In this document: positions 7,087 through 15,835 of the stretch, piece after piece
Position numbering within the stretch: the stretch's first letter is position 1
Layout: each line of letters opens with the position of its first letter
From: Rufibacter roseus
GTDB taxonomy: Bacteria; Bacteroidota; Bacteroidia; Cytophagales; Hymenobacteraceae
Direction: 5' to 3'
DNA: 64,000 bases
Assembly: GCF_001647285.1 (NCBI RefSeq)
Contig: NZ_LRML01000009.1
Coordinates: forward strand, 62,001-126,000
Made by a program: the position numbers and the translations under genes
Notes under the pieces: model-generated
The model's database searches: none
Told to the model about the DNA's origin: nothing
The model's input: the letters and a program-made list of their open reading frames with translations, nothing else

Positions 7087-8439
7087 CTAATTTTTCGATG
7101 TCATGTACAAATCATCTGCCCAATTAAAGCGGTCACTAGGTGAAAAAGCCCAGGGTGCGCCGTTGTTCTCAATGTTATTGAACATGGCATTTAAGGCCGC
7201 CGGTGCCGCAGATTCTTCCAGCACCAGATAACGGCGCATGTCAATGATAGAAGAAAGCTGATTTATGTTAACCGGACAAGACTCTACACAGGCGTTGCAG
7301 GTAGTGCAAGCCCACAGTTCCTCTGGCGAAATGTAGCCGCGCAGCAGTGTTTTCTCCTCGGTTACCTGCACGCGCTCACTTTCTTCTTTGTAATTAGCCG
7401 GCGCAAAGATGATTGGTGAGTGGCCTTTCTCTTCCATGCGATCACGGGTGTCCATCACAATTTTGCGGGGCGAAAGCAGCTTGCCGGTAATGTTGGCCGG
7501 ACAAACGCTGGTACAGCGGCCGCACTCGGTGCAGGTGTAGGCGTCCATGAGCTGTTTCCAAGTGAGGTCTTCCACGTCTTTGGCCCCAAACTTCTGCGGA
7601 TCGGCTCCCTCGGGCAGCGGCGGCACCTGGTAGCTGGGGTCTAACATGGCTTTAATCTCGTGAGTGATGCTGTCTACGTTACTGAGCTGGCCCTTTGGCT
7701 CTAGCTTTGTATAATAGACGTTCGGGAAAGCCATGATGATGTGGAAGTGCTTAGAGCTAGGCAGGTAGTTCATAAAGGCTAGAATACCCACAATGTGCAC
7801 CCACCAGCCAATACCCGCTATTACTTTGAGAGTTTGCTCATCGCTGCCGAACAAATTAATGAAGTTAGAACTCACCGGAAAGGCACCCTTAATCTCCAGC
7901 CCCGCCATTTGGGTCAGTTTCAGGTCGGCAATGTTAAACGCAAACAGCGCCAGCATGAGCACAATCTCCGTCACCAGAATGGTGTAGGCATCTACTTTAG
8001 GCCAGGCACGCATTTCAGGTCCCGTGGATAGGCGCGGCACGTTGCCGGTGGCTCTGCGTACAATAAAGATGACGCAGGCAATAATCACCAGCGCACCCAG
8101 CACCTCATTTATGGCCATAAGCACACTGTACACCGGCCCCAACACGCCCAGCACCCGGTGCGTGCCAAAGGTGCCATCAATCAAAATTTCAATCAGCTCC
8201 ACGTTAATCACCAGGAAACCGATGTATACAAACAGGTGTAGAATAGCCGGAATTGGCCGCTTAAACATTTTTTGTTGGCCAAAAGCCACCAATAAAAGTA
8301 TTTTGATTCGCTCAGAAACGTTACCTGTTATTTCCTTATCGCGGCCCATGTTAATGTTCTGGGCAATTTTCCGTATCTGCCAAATAAACAGACCGATACC
8401 TAACAAAGCGACAATGACAAAGGCTATACTACTGATCAC
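7087..8439 (-). CDS. Membrane 4Fe-4S protein, HdrE/NarI-like with ferredoxin domain
   Basis: The 450-residue protein has about five membrane helices in the first 250 residues, resembling the gamma subunit of nitrate reductase or HdrE. A cytosolic ferredoxin domain follows with two 4Fe-4S motifs, CTECGRCTSVCP (about residue 305) and CTTCNACVESCP (about residue 378). Histidines in the membrane part (such as HLFVY, GWWVHIVG) may hold heme. It precedes the CCG-domain gene by about 96 bp on the same strand and is probably its membrane partner. The start is GTG at 8439; no in-frame ATG is close enough to keep the first helix. Confidence 0.8.
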   Translation of the reverse strand: MISSIAFVIVALLGIGLFIWQIRKIAQNINMGRDKEITGNVSERIKILLLVAFGQQKMFKRPIPAILHLFVYIGFLVINVELIEILIDGTFGTHRVLGVLGPVYSVLMAINEVLGALVIIACVIFIVRRATGNVPRLSTGPEMRAWPKVDAYTILVTEIVLMLALFAFNIADLKLTQMAGLEIKGAFPVSSNFINLFGSDEQTLKVIAGIGWWVHIVGILAFMNYLPSSKHFHIIMAFPNVYYTKLEPKGQLSNVDSITHEIKAMLDPSYQVPPLPEGADPQKFGAKDVEDLTWKQLMDAYTCTECGRCTSVCPANITGKLLSPRKIVMDTRDRMEEKGHSPIIFAPANYKEESERVQVTEEKTLLRGYISPEELWACTTCNACVESCPVNINQLSSIIDMRRYLVLEESAAPAALNAMFNNIENNGAPWAFSPSDRFNWADDLYMTSKN

Positions 8440-8532
8440 AGGACGGGGCGTTAAGGTTCTAAATTGCTTCTAATACGAACGAATTTAGCAAAGTATTCGG
8501 AAAAGGGTATAAAAGATTTTTTACGATTATGT

Positions 8533-8563
8533 TTTGCAAATATGCGCTGGCTGCTTACCTTTG
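8533..8563 (+). promoter_or_regulatory. Bacteroidota-type promoter of tRNA-Phe
   Basis: TTTG at 8533-8536 and TACCTTTG at 8556-8563 are separated by 19 bp. This exactly fits the -33 TTTG and -7 TAnnTTTG consensus of the Bacteroidota primary sigma factor. The predicted start is about 50 bp before the tRNA. Confidence 0.8.
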
Positions 8564-8621
8564 CATACTTTTTCACCAGAACGGTAGCGAAATACCTCCG
8601 GAATGGTCTCTAAAAGGTGCT

Positions 8622-8697
8622 GGTGATGTAGCTCAGTTGGTAGAGCAAAGGACTGAAAATCCTTGTGTCGTTGGTTCGATTCCAATCATCACCACCA
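8622..8697 (+). tRNA. tRNA-Phe (anticodon GAA)
   Basis: The 76-nt gene folds as a full cloverleaf. The acceptor strand GGTGATG pairs with CATCACC. The D arm contains AGCTCAGTTGGTAGAGC. The anticodon loop CTGAAAA is held by AAGGA/TCCTT, and the T arm is GTTGGTTCGATTCCAAT. The anticodon GAA reads Phe codons. The 3' CCA is encoded at 8695-8697. A clear promoter precedes it and a terminator follows, so it is a single-gene unit. Confidence 0.97.
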
Positions 8698-8703
8698 GCA
8701 TAT

Positions 8704-8739
8704 AAAAATCCCGCTTCAGAAATGGAGCGGGATTTTTGT
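8704..8739 (+). terminator. Terminator after tRNA-Phe
   Basis: ATCCCGCT at 8708-8715 pairs with AGCGGGAT at 8726-8733 and is followed by TTTTTGTTTG. It lies 7 bp past the tRNA. Confidence 0.9.
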
Positions 8740-8786
8740 TTGCTACAAATCAATAAATCTTCTCTATTCCTTCTAATCTTACATTT

Positions 8787-9557
8787 ATGAGAAAACTTTT
8801 ACTTTCAGCACTTCTCTTTTGCTCTTTTACAATTGTTAAGGCACAGATAACTCTTGAACATACGTATTCTGATAATCGAATAGATTATAATTTCTTATCA
8901 AACGGAGACGTTATTTACAGTAGCCTCAACACTTCCTCTGGCTTATTAAAAATCTACTCAGAAAATCATTCCCTACTAAAAGAGCTAACAGTTCCTGCTG
9001 TTGCTGAGTACTCATTTTTAAGACATCTTCTCGTGTCTGACAAGCTTTTTGATGTGGACGCTGGCCTTGAGTACTGCATGCTTTATTACAACCAAAGTAA
9101 CGGGAAAGGACTATTTAGAATACTTGATGAATCAGGCACTGTTTTACTTGAAACTGAATCTGGCGATGAATCTCCAGAATTAATAAAAACGTCTACCGGA
9201 ATGAAGCTTTTTTTGAGTGGCTCCATTGGCAATGGTATCAGAAACGGCATGGTCTACTCCTTGCCTGGCAGCATCCCCTTATCCGCCAAAGGAGAAGCCA
9301 ACACCTCCAATGTCGCTTCCCCTTTTCCAAACCCCGCAGGAAATCAAATTAATATTCCATATAACCTCAATGGAAACGACAAGGCTTCTATTCATATTTA
9401 TGATTCTACTGGTAAGGAAGTAGAATACTTTACCGTGGACGCCACCTTTGGAAACCTATTACTGAATACTTCTACCTACCATAACGGCACCTATTTTTAT
9501 AAAATAGTTACAGCAGACTCCCCTGTTGTCTCTAAACGGTTTATAGTTATTAGATAA
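8787..9557 (+). CDS. T9SS cargo protein with C-terminal sorting domain
   Basis: The 256-residue protein has a Sec signal peptide (MRKLLLSALLFCSFTIVKAQ, cut near residue 19). A middle part of about 150 residues of unknown fold looks beta-rich (repeated NGDVIYSSLN-like strands). The last 80 or so residues form a type A T9SS C-terminal domain, with the typical PFPNPAGNQINIPY, ASIHIYDSTGKEV and YHNGTYFYKIV blocks. It should be exported through the outer membrane by the T9SS. The function of the passenger is not recognised. The gene has lower GC than its neighbours, which may point to recent acquisition or relaxed constraint. Confidence 0.8.
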   Translation: MRKLLLSALLFCSFTIVKAQITLEHTYSDNRIDYNFLSNGDVIYSSLNTSSGLLKIYSENHSLLKELTVPAVAEYSFLRHLLVSDKLFDVDAGLEYCMLYYNQSNGKGLFRILDESGTVLLETESGDESPELIKTSTGMKLFLSGSIGNGIRNGMVYSLPGSIPLSAKGEANTSNVASPFPNPAGNQINIPYNLNGNDKASIHIYDSTGKEVEYFTVDATFGNLLLNTSTYHNGTYFYKIVTADSPVVSKRFIVIR

Positions 9558-9683
9558 TTTTATACAGCCCAAAAAGAAGAGAGGCCGTAAACGACAGGCA
9601 GTCTAAGCATAAGACACAGGAAAACAGGAACTTGCTCACTTCCTGCATTTTTGCCCAATGATATTTACCACGGGAGCTAGCTT

Positions 9684-10442
9684 CTAGTTTAAGCCCTGCT
9701 CCAGCGCATACAGCAGCAGTTTGGCGGTACTTTTAGCGCTCAGTTTACTTTTCATGTTCCGGCGGTGGGTGTTTACGGTCATTTCACTAATACCCAGCAT
9801 CTCCGCAATTTCGCGGCTGTTTTTGCCTTTCACCAATAACCGCAGAATCTCTTTCTCCCGTTGGCTTAGCGTTACCACCTGCAAAATCTCCTTGTTGTTT
9901 TGCAGGTAGTCATTAAAAGCCGGAAGGTTGTACCCGAACTGGATGTCGTTAGATTTCTTGTTGTCGGTGATGTTGGTGAACAGAGACACCGTTTTGGTTA
10001 TGTTCCCGGAACGGTCCATTTCCCACACCGCATCTTGCCTTTGCACTCTTATATATTGCCCGCTGGCTGTTTTTAGCCGATAGTCAATGGAAAAGACATC
10101 TTGCAGGGGGCGCAGGTTCTTGTAGAGAACAGAGAAGTCAATTGAAAGCCAGGTCGCTTTTATAACAGCTTCCCGGTCATCGGGGTGAATGATCTCATAC
10201 ATGAACTCAATTGTCGGCTCAAAGGCATATCCGGTTATCTCGGTAAAACTCGGGCTTATATAGGTAATGCGAAGGGTTTGGCAGTTGTGCAGGTAGAGGA
10301 ACTGAGACCCTAGCGTAAAAACAGATACAGCCTCTTCAGGTGGCGATTTTTTTAGTTTGAAGTCTTTGAAAGTAGAATCGAAAGGCTGGTTTTGCCAGAT
10401 CTGCTGAAATACCTCAATAGTAGGCTGATTAGGTTGTGCCAT
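9684..10442 (-). CDS. PAS-domain LuxR-type transcriptional regulator
   Basis: The ATG at 10442 gives 252 residues (MAQPNQPTIEVFQQIW). A longer TTG-initiated form to 10496 is less likely. A PAS fold spans about 60-185, with the strand pattern ITYISPSFTEITGY and MYEIIHPDDRE. The C-terminal LuxR/GerE helix-turn-helix is at about 190-250: LSQREKEILRLLVKGKNSRE then MLGISEMTVNTHRRNMKSKL. No receiver domain is present, so it probably senses a ligand or redox state through PAS. Targets are unknown. It faces the T9SS cargo gene end to end. Confidence 0.85.
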   Translation of the reverse strand: MAQPNQPTIEVFQQIWQNQPFDSTFKDFKLKKSPPEEAVSVFTLGSQFLYLHNCQTLRITYISPSFTEITGYAFEPTIEFMYEIIHPDDREAVIKATWLSIDFSVLYKNLRPLQDVFSIDYRLKTASGQYIRVQRQDAVWEMDRSGNITKTVSLFTNITDNKKSNDIQFGYNLPAFNDYLQNNKEILQVVTLSQREKEILRLLVKGKNSREIAEMLGISEMTVNTHRRNMKSKLSAKSTAKLLLYALEQGLN

Positions 10443-10838
10443 GTCTTTTCCTTTGTCTGAGTAATACTGAATTCCCCAACTTGCAAGATTAGACAATAAA
10501 ACTGCACAGTGAAATCCTCACTTTTAGGTATTTTTCACTCATAACCTATTTATTTTTAGAGCATAACCAGTAAAGATGCGGTGATGTTTACTAAACAGAA
10601 GTACAAAATCTGCGAGCATCTATTGCACCTATAGCCTGAAGAAGCAACTATAAAATGGGCTAAAACTTCTACAGCTGTATCTCCAGCAGAAGACTGGAAG
10701 CTGCAACCACCTCACCAGCAAGATCTTTTATCATAAGCATATGCACGCCCTTATTGAAGGAAAATTTTCTACAGCACCCTGTTCTGACGTTCTGTTTTTG
10801 TGCTATTTTCCTAAAAACAGGCCTAAAACGCCACTAGC
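10443..10838. other. Intergenic region, 396 bp
   Basis: No gene or RNA is recognised here. It lies upstream of the PAS-LuxR gene and downstream of the deacetylase gene, and ends with a P36 repeat at 10794-10829. Confidence 0.5.
10794..10829 (+). repeat. P36 palindromic repeat, copy 5
   Basis: The left arm is GTTTTTGTGCTATTTT and the right arm AAAAACAGGCCTAAAAC. It lies 9 bp past the stop codon of the deacetylase gene. Confidence 0.85.
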
Positions 10839-12143
10839 TCAATCTACCTTCACCACTCTACCAATGCCCGTCGTTTTCTTGTGCTGCACCTTCAGCAGAT
10901 AGGTACCTGCCGCCAACTTTGCTCCCACTGTAGCAGAATCGGTTGCCTCACCATTTTCCAGCAGTTGGCCGCTCAAAGAAAATAGAGAGTACTGGAAGGC
11001 TCCAGGCGCAGTAAGATGTAAACTCCCAGAGAACGGGTTTGGACTAAAGCTCAGCCCCGGAATATCTTTCAAAGACCTTACCCCAGCCACTACCGCCTTC
11101 TTATTGGCTATATGCACCTCACCACCTGTGGGCACCGCCTCAAAGGTTATGTATTGTGTATTGTTCACCGTACTCACGGCAGAAGCCACTAACTGCCTAT
11201 TTACGTACACGCTGGCGCCTTGCCAGCCATTGGGCAATTGGCGGCGCACCGTTACGGGCATGTTGTATACTTGGTCATCTAGATTGTCTTGCAAAGTAAC
11301 TTGCAGAGAATCTGCGGTAATGGTGCTTTCTGAAATAGCCACCGCATTTCTTTGTTTTATATACTTCACCACGTTGGCAAATGTAGCCACCCAATAGTCA
11401 GCACGGTGGGTGTTTACATACGCGAGGTGATCTGCCAGCACCGCCGAGGCCAACGGAGAATAACCGCCGTCGTTGTCAATGCCGTGCATCAGAAACACAG
11501 CCCATCCATTACTGTTTTTTGCTGAGTTAACCTGAGCGTTGAAATCGGCCGCGGTTTTTACCGCACCCTGCGAGCCTGCAATCAATGAGCTTATCTGGTA
11601 GAAATTGGAAGGTGTGCGAGGCACAATCTGTCCGCTGCAGACCCTACCGGCTATGTAATATTTCTGGATGGTGGGTACATCACCTATGTTGCAGTTAGGG
11701 TAAGCCACCGTGAGAACCTGAGCACCGGCTATATTGCTTTTTATGGTTGCCTGCGACTGCCGCAGCTCAGTGTCTTGATTCGAGACGTTGAGGGTATTCA
11801 AGCTGGAGTGCGATACGGTGTGGCTGGCTATCTCGTGTCCGTTTTGGGCGGCAGCTCGCAACGCTGCCCAATTTGGCCCCCAGTTGGTTACGGTAAATAA
11901 AGTAGTCTTAAACTGGTACTGGTCAAACAGCGGCACAGCCACCGTCAGCTGCTTGCTGGTGTTATCGTCAAAGGTGTACGAAACCGCCGCGGCCTTAAAG
12001 CCTTGCCAAGTGGCAACTTCATAACCTGGGGCTATTTGGGCAGTGGCATTACCAGGCAACAAACAAGAAACGGCAGCCAAACCTAGTATAAAAGCAGGCC
12101 TTCTAATTGCTTTACCAGTAAAAGCCGAAAAAATAAGTTTCAT
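10839..12143 (-). CDS. Polysaccharide deacetylase (CE4/NodB) with T9SS sorting domain
   Basis: The 434-residue protein has a signal peptide ending near residue 35 (GNATAQ). The NodB/CE4 domain spans about 45-255: motif 1 is YTFDD, whose second Asp binds metal, motif 2 is HTVSHSSL with two metal-binding His, and a late HG motif appears in FLMHGID. The middle region (about 270-345) is a beta-sandwich linker. The last 75 residues are a T9SS C-terminal domain (FSPNPFSGSLHL, LAAGTYLLKVQ). It probably removes acetyl groups from an extracellular or cell-wall polysaccharide after T9SS export. The usual motif 3 arginine is not obvious, so substrate and activity are uncertain. Confidence 0.85.
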   Translation of the reverse strand: MKLIFSAFTGKAIRRPAFILGLAAVSCLLPGNATAQIAPGYEVATWQGFKAAAVSYTFDDNTSKQLTVAVPLFDQYQFKTTLFTVTNWGPNWAALRAAAQNGHEIASHTVSHSSLNTLNVSNQDTELRQSQATIKSNIAGAQVLTVAYPNCNIGDVPTIQKYYIAGRVCSGQIVPRTPSNFYQISSLIAGSQGAVKTAADFNAQVNSAKNSNGWAVFLMHGIDNDGGYSPLASAVLADHLAYVNTHRADYWVATFANVVKYIKQRNAVAISESTITADSLQVTLQDNLDDQVYNMPVTVRRQLPNGWQGASVYVNRQLVASAVSTVNNTQYITFEAVPTGGEVHIANKKAVVAGVRSLKDIPGLSFSPNPFSGSLHLTAPGAFQYSLFSLSGQLLENGEATDSATVGAKLAAGTYLLKVQHKKTTGIGRVVKVD

Positions 12144-12436
12144 ACAGAATTGGGTTTGTAGTCAGCACCTTCAAGCGTAAATATCTTTTGAGCAGCCATG
12201 ATAGGTAAACCAGGTAAAGCCAAAGGTTTGCGGAACAGATGTTTCACTAAATGTAAGGTTAATTTGGTATATTGCAGTTGGTGTAAACTCCATGTGTCAG
12301 CCCTTTAGCTACCGCAGGGACTCATAGCAATGGCACCTTTTCTCTCTTTCTTCAGCGCCATTGCCTCTTGCATTTGTTTCGCAATTTTACAGGAGGAGAA
12401 ATAAAAGACCGTTTTTCAGCAAGAAACCTTTACCGC

Positions 12437-12844
12437 ATGATTCTATATGACAACGGTATTATTAAACTAGATTATAATCCGGCTACCGATATTCTGGAAG
12501 TAGCCTACCCCGATTTAGTTGGTTATATGCTGCCGGAAATCAAGAATAGCATTGACACGTTGGTTGATTTTCTGATTAGCTATGACGTAAAACGTATGCT
12601 GCTGGACTCCTCCAGAACTACTATTGCGGTCTCTCAGGAGGAAAGTAGGGAAATCACGGTTTATTTAGTTGCCGGACTAACCAAAACCCGTATGCAGAAG
12701 CTGGCTCGGCTACAGTCAGAGAGTGTTGCCGTTGAAAACACAGCCTCTAATAACGTGTCGCACATTAAGCAGCAGGGCTTATTACCGTTTCCTTTGGAAA
12801 ATTTTAACAATAAAGCAGAGGCTGTTGAATGGCTTATTGGGTAG
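12437..12844 (+). CDS. Hypothetical protein, STAS/SpoIIAA-like fold possible
   Basis: The ATG at 12437 gives 135 residues starting MILYDNGIIKLDYNPATDIL. An in-frame TTG 69 bp upstream is less likely. The pattern of strand, short acidic loop, helix (SIDTLVDFLISYDVKRMLLD), strand (TTIAVSQEE) and helix resembles small STAS-like proteins common in Hymenobacteraceae, which lack a known role. No signal peptide or membrane helix is present. An AGGAGGAG string about 45 bp upstream of the ATG is too far away to act as its ribosome-binding site. No operon partner is seen. Confidence 0.5.
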   Translation: MILYDNGIIKLDYNPATDILEVAYPDLVGYMLPEIKNSIDTLVDFLISYDVKRMLLDSSRTTIAVSQEESREITVYLVAGLTKTRMQKLARLQSESVAVENTASNNVSHIKQQGLLPFPLENFNNKAEAVEWLIG

Positions 12845-12919
12845 GAATTTAGAACTAGTAATTTGATTTTATCTCCTCATCTACGCCCAAAGAAGCTCAA
12901 GTTAATTTTTAAGCTACGT

Positions 12920-12955
12920 GTTTTTGACCTGTTTTTTAGAAAAGAGGCTGAAACC
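12920..12955 (-). repeat. P36 palindromic repeat, copy 6
   Basis: The left arm GTTTTTGACCTGTTTT is the better conserved one, so this copy is inverted. The right arm is GAGGCTGAAACC. It lies between two convergent genes. Confidence 0.65.
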
Positions 12956-13073
12956 ATCCAAACAGTTAATCGCCGCAAAAGAGCTGCCCCTTCCCTAACT
13001 TTCCCACAAGACCTTTTCAGTATGACAGAAAGGAGAGGCTATGATGTGTTGGGCGCAGCTGAAGCATTGCTCC

Positions 13074-14216
13074 CTACAGCAACAAGGTATCAATTCTATG
13101 CGCGTGCACCATGCCTTCGCACGGAGACCAGCTGAACACTGTGAACCGGCCGTCTTGAGAGGCTACCAAGGCCAGGGCGTCGCGTTGGTCGTGCACGAAC
13201 TGTGCTGCGGAGAGGTGGCGGGTACCGCCGCTTTGCGAGGGGTGCACAATTTGCGCCTGATTACCAACTACTGGTTCGGTTACTACAATCTGCTCCACAA
13301 GCGCGCTTCCTTCGGGTCTGCCAATCTTGGCGCCAAAGGCCAGTAGTTCATGCTGGTCACTGATCACGGTGGCGCCGTCAACGGCAGTGAGTCCGGCCAT
13401 GGTTTCTATCTCGTGCCGAAACGCGCCTTGCCAAGGGCTTTGACTGCGGTCGGCGGTTTCTTTTCTCATGAGGTTCGCCAAACCAGTATAGGCCGGAGAC
13501 ACCTCGTACTGCATAGGGTGAATGATAGACTGCCGCCAGGCCGTAGAGCCAGTTGGCACCACCAGCAAAGTGCCACCGTGTTTGTGCGCGCGCATTGAAG
13601 TAGCCAGCTGCACCAACACATTTACTGATTTATTCAGCGCAGAAGGCGTAGTAAAACCTAACAAGGAGGTAAGCAAGTCAGGGCAATCGGGCAGACTGGC
13701 GCCGTGTTCATCTACAATTTTAACTTGGTCACCAATGAGTACGGCTACGTTGGCGAACTTGCCGAAACCGTCTTTCCTCCTGTGTTTTACAACCAACAAC
13801 CCCGGCTCTGAGACATCCAACACAAAGCCAAGGCTCTGTATTTCATGGGTAGTTCCCCAGACATAAATGTAATCGCCCTCGTACCACACCCCCAAATGCA
13901 CCCCTGGTCGCTCTACCCCCGGCGCCAGCTTGGTAAGCACTCTCGAAGCGAGCGGCAACCGTCGTTCAAACAACATTGGGTTTGCTGTATGGTCGGGCGG
14001 CAGAAGTGCTAACGAAATTTTAGGAGAGTTGCCCTCCTCGCGCCGCAGACTGGCCCAAAAAGCAGTATCTATAATGGCTTCCACCACTTTCTTTGAGGGA
14101 GCTGGTGCCAAATATTGCTCCCCCCGCTCTTGTGCGGCGGCTACCAAACCAGCAAAATGTGCCTCAACGGCTACCGCCACTTCTTTGGCGGCTCTATATG
14201 TAATTGTACGACTCAT
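13074..14216 (-). CDS. DACNV sensor plus diadenylate-cyclase-like domain protein
   Basis: The ATG at 14216 gives 380 residues. The first 190 or so match the DACNV sensor type, which sits ahead of DisA_N-like diadenylate cyclase (DAC) domains. The C-terminal half has the DAC layout: SVNVLVQLATSM, GGTLLVVP, the DGA motif in LTAVDGATVISDQ, and GGTRHLSAAQF at the place of the RHR motif, then LALVASQDG. DAC enzymes join two ATP into cyclic di-AMP. The third residue of RHR is Leu here, so activity is uncertain. No membrane helix is present. It is transcribed alone, and no c-di-AMP phosphodiesterase or receptor is next to it. Confidence 0.75.
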   Translation of the reverse strand: MSRTITYRAAKEVAVAVEAHFAGLVAAAQERGEQYLAPAPSKKVVEAIIDTAFWASLRREEGNSPKISLALLPPDHTANPMLFERRLPLASRVLTKLAPGVERPGVHLGVWYEGDYIYVWGTTHEIQSLGFVLDVSEPGLLVVKHRRKDGFGKFANVAVLIGDQVKIVDEHGASLPDCPDLLTSLLGFTTPSALNKSVNVLVQLATSMRAHKHGGTLLVVPTGSTAWRQSIIHPMQYEVSPAYTGLANLMRKETADRSQSPWQGAFRHEIETMAGLTAVDGATVISDQHELLAFGAKIGRPEGSALVEQIVVTEPVVGNQAQIVHPSQSGGTRHLSAAQFVHDQRDALALVASQDGRFTVFSWSPCEGMVHAHRIDTLLL

Positions 14217-14768
14217 GCGTAAGCCTTTTCTTCTACTTCTGTAACCAGAGAGTACTACCACTCTCTGCTATTTTTTCCTCAACTTACGTTAATAAGCTTT
14301 CCCGTACCAATGCCCTCCCTACTTTTTCAGCATCAGGTTACTTGGTTTCCTTTCAGACACCTGCTTTTCTTAAGCATTACTCTTTTGTAAAATAGGGCAA
14401 GAACAGCGTACTATATGACCGACGCAATGCACCGTGTTTCTATACTTGAGAAATAGAACAGTAATTAAAGCTTCTTCACAGGAATACCAGATGCAGAATA
14501 ACAGCAGCCTGCGCAAAAAAACTGTACTGCCCCTTAGAGGTGAGCGCTTAGAGCAGGTGCAGGATTATTTCGTGTAAATTCGTGAATCATGGTCCCACGT
14601 CAGCCATTTTTTAATAGCAGAGTTTGCGGGGAATAAACCAGCAGATGAACAATTCTGTTTATAGCTAATAGCAAAGAAAGATATTTTGCCAACCCAATTA
14701 ATGGGATTAAAGCGCTTTACGAAGAGCTAATAATAAATAGGCAGAAAAGTAGGAGTAGAATTATTAGG
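14217..14768. other. Intergenic region, 552 bp
   Basis: No gene is supported. A short hairpin AGAGAGT/ACTCTCT occurs at about 14247-14266, just upstream of the DACNV gene. The rest is AT-rich without clear repeats. Promoters for the DACNV gene should lie in the left part. Confidence 0.5.
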
Positions 14769-15116
14769 CTATACCAACTCCTTTAAAAGGCTTTCCATGG
14801 AAGTGGTTTGCAGATAAGGGTCTAGCTGCTGTTGCGACGTAAAGGTACGCACCATGGCAATACTGCCGCAGTGCTCCAGTAGCCACACCTCGGCGTAGAA
14901 AGAACCTACATGGTAGAGGCTAATGTGGCACCATCCTTTCAGGCGGGCATGCAGATACCGTCCGCTTTCCTGCACATAGATTAGCTGCTCTCTCAGAGGC
15001 AATTGGCTAAACTCCTTCACTTCCATCATCATCACTTGGGCCGTTTGTTCCCCTATTTTACGACTTGTCAGTGATTTTTCGTACACCCGCGCCGCAATTT
15101 TTTTAGCAGCGACCAT
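14769..15116 (-). CDS. Hypothetical protein, 115 residues
   Basis: The ATG at 15116 gives a basic N-terminus (MVAAKKIAARVYEKSL). Alternative starts are the three Met codons near residue 29 (MMMEVKEF). The core alternates strands and polar loops (LIYVQESGRYLHARLKGW, ISLYHVGSFYAEVWLL). No signal peptide, membrane helix or known motif is recognised. It is isolated from neighbours by more than 100 bp on each side. Confidence 0.5.
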   Translation of the reverse strand: MVAAKKIAARVYEKSLTSRKIGEQTAQVMMMEVKEFSQLPLREQLIYVQESGRYLHARLKGWCHISLYHVGSFYAEVWLLEHCGSIAMVRTFTSQQQLDPYLQTTSMESLLKELV

Positions 15117-15237
15117 AAATGCCAGCGGTACTTACCAGAGCGGCAGAGAGTTGTGCAGTTGCTACAGCGCAGAAAAATTGTTATGCACCATTCTCAACCG
15201 GAACAAGCAAGTGAATTGAAAGCCAGCAAACCTGTAG

Positions 15238-15834
15238 CTACAGCCGCATTTTAACGCCCAGTGACAAGTTGAATATTTTGCCAGGGCTCAGGTAGCTGGG
15301 GTTTTGGATATAAGAAATGAGGTATTCGCCCATGGTGCCCACTTCATAGTAGCCTCTAAACTTACGCAGCTTCTCTACCCGGGCAAAGTTTACCTGCCCA
15401 CCGGCAAAAAGGTAGTACCGGAAAGCGGTAGAAAAGCGGTAGTAGCGGTTGGGGTAGCGGGCCAAAAAACGCTCAGAGGCAAAATAATCACTCCCGAAGG
15501 TATAGCTAATCTGCATTCCCATACTAAGGGGCTGCCAGTTCACTGCTTTCACCTCTATTGGCTTTATCGGGAAGAAGGTTGATTTGAACGCAGCGGTGTA
15601 CAACCGGTCTCCTCCAAACTTCTTTGGCAAGTACCCGAACGATATATCTGACTCTAGGCGCCTGTTAAATGACTGCTTGCCCACCCCTACCGATATTAAC
15701 CCAATGCTGCCAGCAAATTGTCCCTTAAGGTAATACGGAGAATATTCCTCCTCCTGCACAGCCTGACTTTGCGCTATGGCATTTGTCTGTACGCTCAGTA
15801 AACCTATCAAAAGAAAAAAGAAAAGCTTTTTCAT
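15238..15834 (-). CDS. Outer-membrane beta-barrel-like protein
   Basis: The ATG at 15834 gives 198 residues: a signal peptide to about residue 22 (LSVQTNAIAQ), then alternating amphipathic strands with aromatic girdles (GSIGLISVGVGKQ, RYYRFSTAFRYYLF, IFNLSLGVKMRL) ending in a terminal Leu after Arg, as in outer-membrane barrels of about eight strands. The gene begins one base after the stop of the metallophosphoesterase lipoprotein (TAATATG), so translation is probably coupled and the two products may work together at the envelope. No family is named. Confidence 0.65.
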   Translation of the reverse strand: MKKLFFFLLIGLLSVQTNAIAQSQAVQEEEYSPYYLKGQFAGSIGLISVGVGKQSFNRRLESDISFGYLPKKFGGDRLYTAAFKSTFFPIKPIEVKAVNWQPLSMGMQISYTFGSDYFASERFLARYPNRYYRFSTAFRYYLFAGGQVNFARVEKLRKFRGYYEVGTMGEYLISYIQNPSYLSPGKIFNLSLGVKMRL

Positions 15835-15835
15835 A

